From Bryobacterales bacterium (GTDB lineage Bacteria; Acidobacteriota; Terriglobia; Bryobacterales; Bryobacteraceae): a stretch of 15,997 nt of DNA. How positions within the stretch are numbered: position 1 is the stretch's first letter; every line of letters begins with the position of its first letter. The translations under genes were made by a program, and so were the position numbers. Shown here piece by piece: positions 6,436 to 13,334 of the stretch. The stretch is taken from the NCBI GenBank assembly GCA_003517725.1, contig DOZZ01000257.1:3246-19242 (forward strand). The letters run 5' to 3'. The notes under the pieces are model-generated. The model was not told the DNA's origin. It saw only the letters and a list, made by a program, of their open reading frames with translations, and made no database searches.

Positions 6436-7656
6436 ATGCCCGAGTACGTCTTGAAGTACTCCGACGCGCGCGGCGAGATTCACCAGCAGTCGGCGCAGGC
6501 CACCTCCGAGCAGGAATTGCGCGATCGATACACGCGCCAGGGCTTCCTGGTGTATTCGGTGCGCGCCCGCGGCGCCGGCGCGCTAACCTCGCGCGTGCTC
6601 ACCTCCGGCACGCCGCGCCGCTCCAAGCTGAACCTCGAAAAGTTCATCATCTTCAACCAGCAGTTCGTAACGCTGGTGCGCGCCGGCCTGCCCATCCTCA
6701 AGGCGCTCGATCTGCTGGCCGACCGCCTGGCCGATCCCAAGCTCGGCCCGTACATACAATCGGTGCGCGATGAGGTGCGCAAGGGTTCGCTGCTATCGGA
6801 AGCGTTCCGCTCGGAGGGCGTTTTCCCGCTGATCTATGTCACTACCGTAATGGCCGGCGAGAAAAGCGGCAGCCTGGTGGAGGTGCTGGAGCGCTACATC
6901 GTTTACCAGAAGCTGGCCATGTCGCTGCGCAAAAAGCTGCTGGTCTCGTTGATGTATCCGGCGGTGCTGCTGGTGCTGACGCTGATTCTGGTGGTCTTTC
7001 TGATCACCTACGTGGTGCCCAATTTCGCCGAACTCTACAGCAGCATGTCGGCCAAATTGCCGGCCGCTACGGTGCTACTGATCACCATCGGCACACAGGC
7101 CAAAGCTTACTTTTTGATCTACCTCGCGGTGGTCGCGACGGTCGTGACCGCGTTCGTCATGTGGGCCCGCACGCCCTCCGGCCGCAATCGCCTGGACCAG
7201 GTGAAAATGCGCATGCCGCTGTTCGGCCAGGTCTGGCTCAAGTATCAGGTGGCCCAGTTTTCACGCGTGCTCGGCACGCTGCTGACTGGCGGCATCCCGC
7301 TGGTGCAGGCGCTGCATACTGCCGCCGATTCGCTCGGCACGGCGCTGCTGCGCAAGACCATCGAGCGTGTGTCGCAACTGGTGCGCGAAGGGCAGTCGCT
7401 TTCGGGCTCGCTGGCTTCCACTAAAATCTTCCCGCCGCTTTCGATCGACATGATCGAGGTCGGCGAATCCACCGGCGCGCTGCCCGTGATGCTGTCGAGC
7501 GTCGCGGAGTTTTATGAGGAAGACGTCAATACCACGATGGCCGCATCGCTCTCGCTGGTGGAACCGGCGATCATGATCTTTATGGGCATCTTCGTGGCCT
7601 TCGTGCTGATCGCGCTCTACCTGCCGATCTTTTCGCTGGCGGACTCCATTCGATAA
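6436..7656 (+). CDS. pilC: PilC/GspF inner-membrane platform protein
   Basis: This is the polytopic membrane protein on which the pilus or pseudopilus assembly ATPase acts. Two tandem T2SSF domains are visible, at about residues 70-193 and 273-396, each with the family's acidic-Gly motif (G-E-K-S-G at 141-145 and G-E-S-T-G at 343-347). Hydrophobic segments lie at about 168-193, 223-243 and 373-397, the three membrane spans expected. A soluble N-terminal segment with Q-A-T-S-E-Q-E-L precedes them. The length (406 aa) is typical. Its ATG follows the lolA stop codon directly, and the pilB ATG follows two bases after its own stop. PilC and GspF cannot be separated on sequence alone; the neighbouring PilM-PilN-PilO set is the reason for using the pilus name. 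Confidence 0.95.
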   Translation: MPEYVLKYSDARGEIHQQSAQATSEQELRDRYTRQGFLVYSVRARGAGALTSRVLTSGTPRRSKLNLEKFIIFNQQFVTLVRAGLPILKALDLLADRLADPKLGPYIQSVRDEVRKGSLLSEAFRSEGVFPLIYVTTVMAGEKSGSLVEVLERYIVYQKLAMSLRKKLLVSLMYPAVLLVLTLILVVFLITYVVPNFAELYSSMSAKLPAATVLLITIGTQAKAYFLIYLAVVATVVTAFVMWARTPSGRNRLDQVKMRMPLFGQVWLKYQVAQFSRVLGTLLTGGIPLVQALHTAADSLGTALLRKTIERVSQLVREGQSLSGSLASTKIFPPLSIDMIEVGESTGALPVMLSSVAEFYEEDVNTTMAASLSLVEPAIMIFMGIFVAFVLIALYLPIFSLADSIR

Positions 7657-7658
7657 CC

Positions 7659-9278
7659 ATGGCTACGGAACGCAATAAGCTGCAGGAACTGGCCGCCGAG
7701 ACGGCTCAAGCCCAGGCCATCGCCGCGCGCTATCGCTGCGATTATGTGGACCTGCGCGAAGGCATCATCGACCACGAACTTTTCCGGACCATTCCGGTGG
7801 ACCTGATGTTCCGCTACAACTTCGTGCCGCTCAGCGCCCATAACGGCACGCTCGACATTGCGCTCTCCGACCCACGCAACCTGCAGACGGTCGATGAACT
7901 GGGGCTGCTGCTCGGCAAAAAGCTGCGAGTCAAGGTGGCGACGCTCTCGCAAATTTCCGACCTTCTCAAGAAGACCGAGCAGTCGCAGCGCGTGCTCGAA
8001 GAGGTCACCGAAGGCTTCACGCTCGACGTCGTGGGCGATGAGGATACTCCGGACGAAACGCTTTCGATTGACAAGCTCAGCTCCGAAGACAGCGACATCG
8101 CGCCGGTCATCAAGCTGGTCGACACCACCATCTTCAACGCCCTCGAGCGCCGCGCCAGCGACATTCACATCGAATCGCGCGACCAGGAAGTCGCCATCAA
8201 GTACCGCATCGACGGCGTGCTGCACTATGCCATGCCGCCCATCGCCAAGGACTGGCACACCACCATCCTGTCGCGCATCAAGGTGATGAGCGAGCTCGAT
8301 ATCGCCGAGCGCCGCGTGCCGCAGGACGGCCGCTTCCGCGTGCGCTACAAAGGCCGTCTCATCGATTTCCGCGTTTCGATTATGCCGACGATTCATGGCG
8401 AAGACGCCGTGCTGCGCGTGCTCGATAAAGAGTCGATGAGCGAAAAGTTCGCCAAGCTGTCGCTCGACGTGGTGGGCTTCTCGCCCGCCGATCTCACCAA
8501 ATTCCGGCGCTACATCAGCGAGCCCTACGGTATGGTGCTGGTGACGGGACCCACGGGCTCCGGCAAAACCACCACGCTCTATGCCGCGTTGAGCGAGATC
8601 AAGAACGACGAAGACAAGATCATTACGATCGAAGACCCGGTGGAGTATCAGGTCAAGGGCATCACGCAGATTCCGGTGAACGAGAAGAAGGGGCTCACCT
8701 TTGCGCGCGGGCTGCGCTCCATTCTGCGCCACGACCCCGACAAGATCATGGTCGGCGAAATCCGCGACAAAGAGACGGCCGATATCGCCATCAACTCGGC
8801 GCTCACGGGCCACCTGGTGTTCACCACCGTCCACGCTAACAATGTGCTGGACGTGCTGGGCCGCTTCCTGAACATCGGCGTCGAGCCTTACAACTTTGTC
8901 TCGGCGCTCAACTGCATTCTGGCGCAGCGCCTGGTCCGCGTGATCTGCGAGCATTGCAAACGCCGCGTGCAGCATCCGGATTCGTTGCTACTGGAGTCCG
9001 GGCTCGACGTCGCGGAGTGGCGTAACGTGCCGACCTACGAAGGCGCCGGCTGCTTCGAATGCGGCGGCACGGGCTTCCGCGGCCGCTCCGCCATTCACGA
9101 ACTGCTCGATCTGAGCGATCAGATTCGCGAGATGATTATGGACCGCCGCTCCACAGCCGAAATCAAACGCGTGGCGCGCGATTCCGGCATGACCTTTCTG
9201 CGCGATTCGGCGGTGGCCAAAGTGCGCGAAGGCGTCACCACGCTGAAGGAGATCAACAAGGTCACGTTCATCGACTAA
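7659..9278 (+). CDS. pilB: PilB/GspE-type assembly ATPase
   Basis: This cytoplasmic hexameric ATPase powers pilin or pseudopilin polymerisation through the platform protein. All motifs are intact. An N-terminal MshEN-type domain spans about residues 20-120. The Asp box ITIEDPVEY lies at 322-330. Walker A GPTGSGKTT is at 297-305 (Lys303). Walker B IMVGEIRD is at 363-370 (catalytic Glu367). The His box is around His392. A four-cysteine zinc site is formed by Cys430, Cys433, Cys465 and Cys468. The tetracysteine motif marks the PilB/GspE extension ATPases and argues against PilT retraction ATPases. The length (539 aa) is close to normal for the family. It starts two bases after the pilC stop codon with no clear ribosome binding site, so translation is probably coupled. 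Confidence 0.97.
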   Translation: MATERNKLQELAAETAQAQAIAARYRCDYVDLREGIIDHELFRTIPVDLMFRYNFVPLSAHNGTLDIALSDPRNLQTVDELGLLLGKKLRVKVATLSQISDLLKKTEQSQRVLEEVTEGFTLDVVGDEDTPDETLSIDKLSSEDSDIAPVIKLVDTTIFNALERRASDIHIESRDQEVAIKYRIDGVLHYAMPPIAKDWHTTILSRIKVMSELDIAERRVPQDGRFRVRYKGRLIDFRVSIMPTIHGEDAVLRVLDKESMSEKFAKLSLDVVGFSPADLTKFRRYISEPYGMVLVTGPTGSGKTTTLYAALSEIKNDEDKIITIEDPVEYQVKGITQIPVNEKKGLTFARGLRSILRHDPDKIMVGEIRDKETADIAINSALTGHLVFTTVHANNVLDVLGRFLNIGVEPYNFVSALNCILAQRLVRVICEHCKRRVQHPDSLLLESGLDVAEWRNVPTYEGAGCFECGGTGFRGRSAIHELLDLSDQIREMIMDRRSTAEIKRVARDSGMTFLRDSAVAKVREGVTTLKEINKVTFID

Positions 9279-9282
9279 GCTT

Positions 9283-10152
9283 ATGTCTTCCTTTTTCTCG
9301 CGCCTGGTGAGCGAACCGCCGCCGGAACTGTTATACGAAATCTCCGAGAATGGCATCGCCATGGTGCGGCTCTCGCAACCCGCGCACGTCCAGTTTCACG
9401 CCTTCGAGCCCGGCGTAATTTCTGCCTCGCCGGTACGCGACAACGTGTTGCTGCCCGACGTTGTGGCGGACGGCGTTCGCGCCGTCACGCCCACCGGCAA
9501 CAGCCGCCGGCGGCGCGTGGTGCTGCTGCTGCCGGATTACTCGGCGCGCGTCTCGGTGCTGGATTTCGACAAGTTGCCGGAAGATGCCGAGGAACGGCAG
9601 GCACTGGTGCGCTTCCGTATGAAAAAGAGCGTCCCATTCGACATGGAGTCGGCCGCGTTGAGTTACCGTGTGCAAAGCGGTCCCGGCACGAGCGTGGTGG
9701 CAGCCGTGTCGCCGATCGAAATCGTCGCGCGCTATGAGGCTCCGTTCCGCGCGTTGAATCTGCATCCCGGCATCGTCACGATTTCATTTCTTGCGGCGCT
9801 GGCCCTGGCGCCGGTCTCGTCCGCTATCACCGTGTTCGCCAAGCTCAGCGGCCGCGCCCTCACCGTCGTGGTGCTTCAGAATGGACAGATACAGTTGATT
9901 CGCTCGATCGAAATCGAAGCTTTGAGCCTCGCCGAAATCGCCAACGATCTGTTTCCCACGGTGGTCTACACCGAAGATCATTTCGGATCGCGCGCCGCCG
10001 AACTGCTGATCTGCGGCTTCGGCGGCATGGAACGCGAGGCCATCGCCTACTTCGAATCCAGCCTTGAAATTAAAGTGCGGGCACTCTCGACGCGCGATGC
10101 GGGCCTCGCCGGTTACCTTAGCGCGGCGGGCCACAAGGCAGCCGCGGCATGA
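9283..10152 (+). CDS. pilM: PilM-like cytoplasmic assembly protein, degenerate nucleotide site
   Basis: PilM is an actin-fold cytoplasmic protein that binds the PilN amino terminus and links the inner-membrane ring to the motor. Position (directly upstream of pilN and pilO), size and alternating strand/helix pattern support the call. The segment P-F-D-M-E-S-A-A-L-S-Y at about residues 118-128 resembles the corresponding PilM/GspL region. At 289 aa it is shorter than usual (about 350). The amino-terminal phosphate-binding pattern of PilM (D-x-G-S/T) is replaced by Y-E-I-S-E-N-G (residues 18-24), so ATP binding may be lost. There is no membrane segment of the kind GspL has. It overlaps pilN by 4 bp (ATGA). 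A GspL-like cytoplasmic half is an alternative reading. Confidence 0.75.
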   Translation: MSSFFSRLVSEPPPELLYEISENGIAMVRLSQPAHVQFHAFEPGVISASPVRDNVLLPDVVADGVRAVTPTGNSRRRRVVLLLPDYSARVSVLDFDKLPEDAEERQALVRFRMKKSVPFDMESAALSYRVQSGPGTSVVAAVSPIEIVARYEAPFRALNLHPGIVTISFLAALALAPVSSAITVFAKLSGRALTVVVLQNGQIQLIRSIEIEALSLAEIANDLFPTVVYTEDHFGSRAAELLICGFGGMEREAIAYFESSLEIKVRALSTRDAGLAGYLSAAGHKAAAA

Positions 10153-10715
10153 GCAACGTCATCAATCTGGCCAGCGAGCCGTTCCGCCGCGATCGCGCCG
10201 CGCTGGTGGCGTCGAGCGCGCTGGTAGCACTGCTTTCGCTGTCGCTGATCGTGCTGGCTTCGCTGTGGATCACCGATCGCAACACCACTGCCGACGAACG
10301 CGCGCTGCTGGCCCAGTTGCAGCGCCGCCTGGATGCCGCCACCAAAGAGCAGAATCGCATCAACGTGACATTGCGACAGCCCGATAACGCGCAGGTGCTG
10401 GACCGCAGTATTCTGCTGAACACCCTGATTTACCGCAAAGCCATCAGCTGGACGCGCCTCTTCGCCGACCTGGAACGCGTTACGCCAGCCAATGTCCGCA
10501 TTATCTCCGTGCGGCCCCAGGTGGATGCGCAGAACCACATCTTTCTCGACATGACGGTGGGCTCGGATTCGCAGGAGAACGTGGTCAACATGCTGATCAA
10601 ACTGGAGTCTTCCGAATTTTTCGGCGCCACGGAAGTCTCCGGCGTGCTGCCGCCGTCCCAAACCGATCCGCTTTACCGCTACCGGCTCAGCGTGAACTAT
10701 GTTCAAAAACTTTAA
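10149..10715 (+). CDS. pilN: PilN-like inner-membrane ring protein
   Basis: A short cytoplasmic amino terminus containing I-N-L-A-S-E-P-F-R-R (residues 5-14) matches the I-N-L motif by which PilN docks into PilM. It is followed by a single membrane span at about 18-42, a heptad-like coiled coil at about 48-75 and a small periplasmic domain (about 85-188). The periplasmic domain contains the ferredoxin-like segment seen in PilN (L-F-A-D-L-E-R-V-T-P-A-N-V-R at about 104-117). The length of 188 aa is normal. It overlaps pilM by 4 bp and pilO by 17 bp, so the three are translated as a unit. Confidence 0.83.
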   Translation: MSNVINLASEPFRRDRAALVASSALVALLSLSLIVLASLWITDRNTTADERALLAQLQRRLDAATKEQNRINVTLRQPDNAQVLDRSILLNTLIYRKAISWTRLFADLERVTPANVRIISVRPQVDAQNHIFLDMTVGSDSQENVVNMLIKLESSEFFGATEVSGVLPPSQTDPLYRYRLSVNYVQKL

Positions 10716-11292
10716 CCCGCCGGCGGGCGGCTGGAAGAGCACCCAGAACCTGTTGCGGCTCGGCATCGTGGTGCTGATCGCGGCCAATCTGCTGGCCGCC
10801 GCGTTCGCCTTCCACTGGTTCGGCAATCCCGCGGAAGAGACGCAGGCGGAGGTTCGCAACACGCAGCGCCAGCTCGCCGCCGTGCAGAGCCATCTGACCA
10901 CCGCGCGTTCGCTTTCGAGCAAAGTGGTGCAGGCGCGTTCCGCGGGCGATCAGTTCCTGACCACCTACATGACCGACCGCCGCAACACCTATTCCACGGT
11001 GCTGGCGGAGCTGAATCGCATCGCGGTCGAGGCCGGCATGAAGAGCAAAGAAAAGGCGCTGCCGCCGCTCGATCCCATCGAGGGCAGCGACAACCTCAGC
11101 ATCATGACGGTGACGGCGAACTACGAGGGCACCTATCCGCAGTTGGTGAAGTTCGTCAACCTGCTCGATAAATCGCAGCGCTTCATCATCATCGAAAGCC
11201 TGCAGGCCGCGCCGCAGCAGGGCGCTAACACGTTGAATATTTCGATCCGCGTCAACACTTTCGTGCGCGGCGATTCGGGAGGCGCGGCATGA
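10699..11292 (+). CDS. pilO: PilO-like inner-membrane ring protein
   Basis: A bitopic protein of 197 aa with one membrane span at about residues 20-39, a coiled-coil stretch at about 48-80, and a periplasmic ferredoxin-like domain. The domain includes Y-E-G-T-Y-P-Q-L-V-K-F-V-N-L-L at about 142-156, a well-known PilO pattern, and then I-I-I-E-S-L. It would heterodimerise with PilN in the alignment complex that connects PilM to PilP and the secretin. It starts inside the pilN coding sequence and overlaps the next gene by 4 bp. Confidence 0.86.
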   Translation: MFKNFNPPAGGWKSTQNLLRLGIVVLIAANLLAAAFAFHWFGNPAEETQAEVRNTQRQLAAVQSHLTTARSLSSKVVQARSAGDQFLTTYMTDRRNTYSTVLAELNRIAVEAGMKSKEKALPPLDPIEGSDNLSIMTVTANYEGTYPQLVKFVNLLDKSQRFIIIESLQAAPQQGANTLNISIRVNTFVRGDSGGAA

Positions 11293-12002
11293 AGAAGCCG
11301 GCTCCCGGTTTCAAGCTGGGCACTGAAAATAAGAAGCAGGTCTACATCCTCGCGGGCCTGGGCGTGGTGGCCGTGGCCGTGCTGGCGTTCAACTTCATGG
11401 GTGGCGACACTGCTCCATCGCCTGCTCCGCGCGCCGCCCATCCCGTGTTGACCGATCCCGCATTGTCTGACGCGCATCCCGACTCGAGCCTGCCCACGCG
11501 CCGCCGCAATGCTTCCCGGGGCGATCTGAAAACCTGGACCGTCAAGCTCGGTCCACCCAAAGGCGGCCACACCGATCCCTCGGAGATCGATCCTACGCTG
11601 CGGCTCGACCTGCTGGCCAAGCTGCAGAGCGTGGAACCCGGCACGGCCATCCGCAACCTATTCCAGGTTGGACCGGCAGCCGGGCCGGCTGGAGCGCCTA
11701 TCAAGAATCCGCCCAAGATTATTCCGGGTCCGGTGGCCACCGCGCCTCCCACGCCCACGGGTCCCGTGACGCCTACCGCGCCGCCCATCGATCTGAAGTA
11801 TTACGGCTACTCAACCTTGAAGGGTGAAACCCGGCGCAAGGCGTTCCTGTTAGATGGCGAGGACATCATCATGGCTTTTGAGGGCGAGACGGTGAAGAAG
11901 CGCTACAAAGTCGTCAAAATCAACGCCACCTCCGTCACCATGGAGGACACGCAGTTCAAGAACACCCAGACTCTGCCGCTGCAGCCCGAAGCCAATGGCT
12001 AA
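11289..12002 (+). CDS. PilP/GspC-like bitopic protein
   Basis: This 237-aa protein has an amino-terminal membrane span at about residues 18-37, a linker, a conserved-looking helix (D-P-T-L-R-L-D-L-L-A-K-L-Q at 101-113), a Pro-rich spacer at about 129-166, and a compact beta-rich carboxy-terminal domain at about 168-231. The domain (Y-Y-G-Y then F-L-L-D-G-E-D, then V-V-K-I) resembles the homology region of GspC and PilP that contacts the secretin. It does not start with a lipobox, so it is anchored like GspC, not as a lipoprotein like classical PilP. Gene order after pilO supports the role. It overlaps the pseudopilin-like gene by 8 bp. Confidence 0.65.
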   Translation: MKKPAPGFKLGTENKKQVYILAGLGVVAVAVLAFNFMGGDTAPSPAPRAAHPVLTDPALSDAHPDSSLPTRRRNASRGDLKTWTVKLGPPKGGHTDPSEIDPTLRLDLLAKLQSVEPGTAIRNLFQVGPAAGPAGAPIKNPPKIIPGPVATAPPTPTGPVTPTAPPIDLKYYGYSTLKGETRRKAFLLDGEDIIMAFEGETVKKRYKVVKINATSVTMEDTQFKNTQTLPLQPEANG

Positions 12003-13272
12003 GAGAAGAGAGCCTGAATCCGGCTTCGCGCTGCTGCTGATCTTCTGCATGGCGGCCATCATCGGCATCATGCTTTACGCGGCCGCGCCGCGCGTGGCGT
12101 TCGAAGCGCAGCGCGACCAGGAGCAGTTGCTGATCGATCGCGGCGAGCAGTACAAGCGCGCTATTCAACTCTATTACCGGGCGTTCCACCGCTATCCCGC
12201 CCGAATGGAGGATCTGGAGAACACGGCCAACCAGCGCTTTCTGCGGCGCCGTTATGACGACCCCATCAGCGGCAAGCCCGAGTGGCGCCTGGTCCACGTG
12301 GGGCCGGGCGGAGTTCTGGTGGACTCCGTCAATAAGCCGCCGCCAAAGCCGGGGCACGAGGGTAGCGTCAACAACTTCATCACCGAGCTGCAGGGCATCG
12401 GCGCTCCGCCCCCGGCTACTGGCTCGGCGGAAGGCCCCGGGCTGCGTCGCCGGCCCAGCGACCAGCCGGGCGCGGCGGGGAACGGGGCGCCCCTCGATCC
12501 CAACGCGATTGCCGATGCCGCCGCAAATGGTGTGGCTTCGTCGCTCCCGCCCGGCACAGTGCCGCCAAATATCCCGGCGCCCATTGGCCCGGACGGCAGG
12601 CCGATACAGCCCAACGGCGGTTATTACGGCGTGCCTGCGAACCCCAACAGTACGCCGGTGGGCGGCTATCCCAATCCCACCGGAGCTTACTCGGCCGTCA
12701 CCCCGGGGGCTCCGTCGCCTGTTCCGCCGGGCCAGCCTTCGGTGCCCCCTGGGGCGCCTGGCAACAATCAGGCGGCGCAGATGATCCAACGTCTTTTGAC
12801 TAGCCCGCGCCCTGGCGGTTTCCCCGGACAGCCGCCCATTTCACCCGATCAGTTCGGCAACGCGGCGGCTCCCAACGGGCCGGTTCCGCCGGCTCCGGCT
12901 CCGGGCGGACCTGGGTTTTACACCGGACTTGCGGCGCCGTCCGGCCAGGCGACGGGCACGGCGAGCGGCCCTGGCGTCGGAACCTCCGCGTTTTCCGGAG
13001 GCATTGCCGGGGTCGCCAGTACTGTCGAGCGCGAGGGCATCAAGGTCTACAACGAAAAGACCAAGTACAACGAATGGGAGTTCATCTACGACTACGCCAA
13101 GGAAGCCGGCGCGGGCCAGGCGCTCCCGGTCACTCCCGGCGCCGGTGCAGGGACCAACGCCACGGGCCCCACGGCCGGCGGCATGACAGGTAACATTCCC
13201 GGCTCCGGTTTCGGCAACTCCAGTTTCGGCAACTTCCCCCAGCCAGGCGCCCCGCCGCCCATCAAGCCTTGA
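11995..13272 (+). CDS. pseudopilin-like protein with long Pro/Gly-rich extension
   Basis: The amino terminus has a prepilin-like peptidase site: a short basic leader, then Gly10 followed by F-A-L-L-L-I-F and a hydrophobic helix to about residue 30. The Glu expected at position +5 of mature pilins is Leu here, as in GspK-type minor pseudopilins. A pseudopilin-type helix follows (R-G-E-Q-Y-K-R-A-I-Q-L-Y-Y at 49-61), then a Y-D-D-P-I-S-G segment (87-93) like the GspG core. Residues about 113-340 are low-complexity, rich in Pro, Gly and Ala. A short, well-formed island, E-G-I-K-V-Y-N-E-K-T-K-Y-N-E-W-E-F at 347-363, interrupts a second low-complexity tail. The total of 425 aa is far longer than usual pseudopilins. 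It is the last gene of the tight operon. Confidence 0.68.
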   Translation: MAKRREPESGFALLLIFCMAAIIGIMLYAAAPRVAFEAQRDQEQLLIDRGEQYKRAIQLYYRAFHRYPARMEDLENTANQRFLRRRYDDPISGKPEWRLVHVGPGGVLVDSVNKPPPKPGHEGSVNNFITELQGIGAPPPATGSAEGPGLRRRPSDQPGAAGNGAPLDPNAIADAAANGVASSLPPGTVPPNIPAPIGPDGRPIQPNGGYYGVPANPNSTPVGGYPNPTGAYSAVTPGAPSPVPPGQPSVPPGAPGNNQAAQMIQRLLTSPRPGGFPGQPPISPDQFGNAAAPNGPVPPAPAPGGPGFYTGLAAPSGQATGTASGPGVGTSAFSGGIAGVASTVEREGIKVYNEKTKYNEWEFIYDYAKEAGAGQALPVTPGAGAGTNATGPTAGGMTGNIPGSGFGNSSFGNFPQPGAPPPIKP

Positions 13273-13334
13273 TTCGGCGGTCCTGATACAATTAGAGGTT
13301 TCGATCTAAGCCTCACCACGGAGTTTCCTTCTAC
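13273..13334 (+). promoter_or_regulatory. possible weak promoter and leader of ppiD
   Basis: The only gap in the plus-strand block contains TACAAT at 13287-13292 as a possible -10 element. The nearest -35-like hexamer, TTGATT at 13269-13274, is only 12 bp away, too close for a normal sigma70 promoter. No terminator hairpin separates the two genes, so read-through from the pilus operon is likely. Confidence 0.25.

Noticed and set aside
7617..8975. 452-codon open frame on the minus strand
   Set aside because: It lies opposite pilB, whose Walker and zinc motifs are intact. The antisense product shows only His/Ala/Asp-rich noise.
12400..13020. Pro/Gly-coding region as a separate repeat element
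   Set aside because: It is continuous in frame with the pseudopilin-like gene and not a DNA-level tandem repeat.
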